The position numbers and the translations under genes are program-made. The notes beneath the pieces were generated by a model. The model worked only from the letters and a program-made list of their open reading frames with translations. It was not told where the DNA came from and did no database searches. 33,425 nt of DNA, from contig NZ_JADMJO010000078.1 of the NCBI RefSeq assembly GCF_018780385.1, forward strand, positions 1 through 33,425, written 5' to 3'. Source of the DNA: Hydrogenophaga sp. Lineage in GTDB: Bacteria > Pseudomonadota > Gammaproteobacteria > Burkholderiales > Burkholderiaceae_C. Below are positions 32,254-33,425 of the stretch, piece after piece; position 1 is the stretch's first letter; each line of letters opens with the position of its first letter.

Positions 32254-32835
32254 TCAACCCCACGAGAAGGCTCGCGCCGCCGCACTTCCCACTGATGCCC
32301 CGAGCATAAGTCCCGTCAACACATCCGAGGGGAAATGTGCACCCGAGTGCACCCGCGCCCATGCAGTGATCACGGCGATGGAGGGCAACATGGCGAATTC
32401 GGGCCAGACGATCATCCACGGCGACAGCGCCCCGGCCAGGCACGCCATCACGGCGGCGTGGGTGCTGGGCATTCCGCCCCGATCCGAATGATTGAGGTGG
32501 TTGGCACAAAGACCGATGGCGAACGGGCGCCTTGAAGAAAGTAGTTTCGCAAACCGTTTGACAAGAATTTGCATCAGTGTCGCCACTCCGAGCGCATACA
32601 GCACGGGGCCGATGGCATCGGCCCTGAAGACCAGGGTTGATCCGAGCACAGCGACCAGCGGCAGCCAGCTCCAGTGTGCGATGGCGATTGCACAGCTTAG
32701 TCGCAAAGGGCGGTCGGTTCTGCCAGCACCCATCCAGTAAAACCACGCGATATCGCGAGATCGGCCCGATGGAAACGCAAGTGCGGCACTGAGTTCTGTA
32801 TGGGTCGACATGGCCCAATGGTGCCTACTGAACAT
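32254..32835 (-). CDS. PAP2-family phosphatase
   Basis: A 193-residue membrane protein with the three PAP2 motifs: KRFAKLLSSRRP (K-x6-RP type), GGMPSTHA (PSGH variant with Thr) and ARVHSGAHFPSDVLTG (S/A-R-x5-H-x3-D). About five hydrophobic segments fit an inner-membrane enzyme such as undecaprenyl-diphosphate phosphatase or a lipid phosphatase. ATG codons at 32835 and 32811 are possible starts; neither has a strong ribosome site. Ala replaces the usual Ser before the third-motif Arg, a tolerated change. PAP2 genes often lie beside transmembrane-anchor genes in metal-resistance islands, as here. Confidence 0.88.
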   Translation of the reverse strand: MFSRHHWAMSTHTELSAALAFPSGRSRDIAWFYWMGAGRTDRPLRLSCAIAIAHWSWLPLVAVLGSTLVFRADAIGPVLYALGVATLMQILVKRFAKLLSSRRPFAIGLCANHLNHSDRGGMPSTHAAVMACLAGALSPWMIVWPEFAMLPSIAVITAWARVHSGAHFPSDVLTGLMLGASVGSAAARAFSWG

Positions 32836-33148
32836 GTCATTGGTATTTCTTTGCCGCAGTTACACCGCTTGGGCTGGCGCAGCAATCACGGTGTCATATT
32901 AACCGCGCACACTTTATGCATACCGCTGGTCCTGACGGGTAAAAAGTATCGGGACACCACATTCCAAATGAACACCGTGGCTGGTTCTCGAATGGTCATG
33001 CCGGACCGGGAGTAAGCAGTCAGCCGCCCGCCAGCTCCGATGCTTGAAGCGACGTGTCTAGCAGACGGCCCTTGCTGCTGTAGCGGCGGTCCAACCGCCA
33101 TTCGCCCAGTATTTCAAGCGCCGATTTGAATTGCGAGTAGCTCAGTGA
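32836..33148. other. Intergenic region upstream of the PAP2 gene
   Basis: More AT-rich than its surroundings in parts and holds no supported gene. It presumably contains the PAP2 promoter; no clear -35/-10 pair was found on the minus strand. Confidence 0.35.
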
Positions 33149-33425
33149 GCACAGTTGACTCAACGGAAACCCCCCAGCGTACCCACTGTGATCTCGAAGG
33201 CTGCGGTCACGCCTGCAGCTCAGTCAAACTGGCGCGACGAATTGACGTTCACCCTGACCTCGGGCGAAGGCAAGGAAATCAAATTGCGCATGGCCGAAGG
33301 CGAAACGGCCGAATTCCAGTGGATCGTCAATGGCGGTTCGGTCAACTACGACACGCACGGAGACGGTGGCGGGCGCTCCATCAGCTACGAAAAAGGCCGC
33401 GGCGTGCCAGCCGACGATGGTGCTC
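33149..33425 (+). pseudogene. Truncated transmembrane-anchor-type protein gene (3' part, runs off window)
   Basis: The frame opens after TGA 33146-33148 and continues past the right edge. It reads NWRDELTFTLTSGEGKEIKLR, MAEGETAEFQWIVNGGSVNYDTHGD and SISYEKGRGV, which I recognise from the periplasmic domain of proteins annotated 'transmembrane anchor protein' in heavy-metal islands. Those begin with a membrane helix about 100 residues earlier; no such segment exists in any upstream frame here, so the N-terminus is missing. GTG 33188 or TTG 33155 could start a shorter cytosolic product. The 3' end is outside the window. Confidence 0.5.

Noticed and set aside
33020..33187. Minus-strand open frame reading LSYSQFKSALEILGEW and RRYSSKGRLLDTSL to a TGA
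   Set aside because: Looks partly protein-like and could be a gene tail, but it overlaps the transmembrane-anchor reading, has no start, and no family is recognised.

Overview
The window is GC-rich DNA with the gene content and codon habits of a betaproteobacterium, most likely Burkholderiales/Comamonadaceae (a Hydrogenophaga, Variovorax or Acidovorax type). This is inferred from protein style: an IS66 triplet, a Bug-family solute-binding protein, EtfBA, an Fpr-type reductase and a PAP2/transmembrane-anchor pair. Two complete insertion-sequence units, several gene stumps and two disabled genes mark it as an accessory region (genomic island, or possibly a plasmid). No rRNA, tRNA, CRISPR array or replication gene was seen.

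Left part (1-11160). The edge holds two fused restriction-like remnants: an McrB-type N-terminal domain running into a PD-(D/E)XK-like nuclease tail in another frame. A stump of an ABC-transporter ATPase follows. Next is a compact minus-strand cassette, read from 8023 down to 1830: a lipoprotein, an unknown 378-residue protein, a cytoplasmic metzincin zinc protease, an 851-residue caspase-family protease and an unknown 191-residue protein. A plus-strand unit diverges from it: a promoter-like sequence, a 43-codon ORF with a near-perfect Shine-Dalgarno sequence, a 582-residue membrane protein, and an orphan Bug/TctC-type periplasmic binding protein whose start lies inside the membrane-protein gene. 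Two unrelated protease classes next to a lipoprotein and a membrane protein make this the strongest candidate for an undescribed system.

Middle part (11239-26721). An intact IS66-type element (11486-13903) has 16-bp perfect terminal repeats and a perfect 8-bp target duplication. Beyond it lies an EamA-type exporter. Then a long minus-strand cluster, transcribed from 26681 towards 15177, encodes in order: a GntR/HutC regulator with a palindromic operator candidate in its leader, an AprA-like flavoprotein, an AprB-like two-cluster ferredoxin, a HEAT-repeat protein, a 7Fe ferredoxin, a sulfonate/nitrate/taurine-type ABC importer (binding protein, permease, ATPase), a DUF971 protein, a ferredoxin-NADP reductase, a YeiH-family putative sulfate exporter, and EtfB/EtfA. 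Many neighbours are joined by ATGA stop/start overlaps. The simplest reading is import of a small, possibly sulfur-containing anion, oxidation or reduction by the AprAB-like pair with electrons routed through ferredoxins, Fpr and ETF, and export of an inorganic sulfur product. The substrate cannot be read from the sequence.

Right part (26722-33425). It holds a decayed minus-strand gene, a cyanophycinase-type S51 peptidase, an SH3-domain gene interrupted by one in-frame TAA, a tyrosine recombinase plus IS91-type transposase unit, a PAP2-family phosphatase, and the 3' portion of a transmembrane-anchor protein gene that lacks its N-terminal part and runs off the window.
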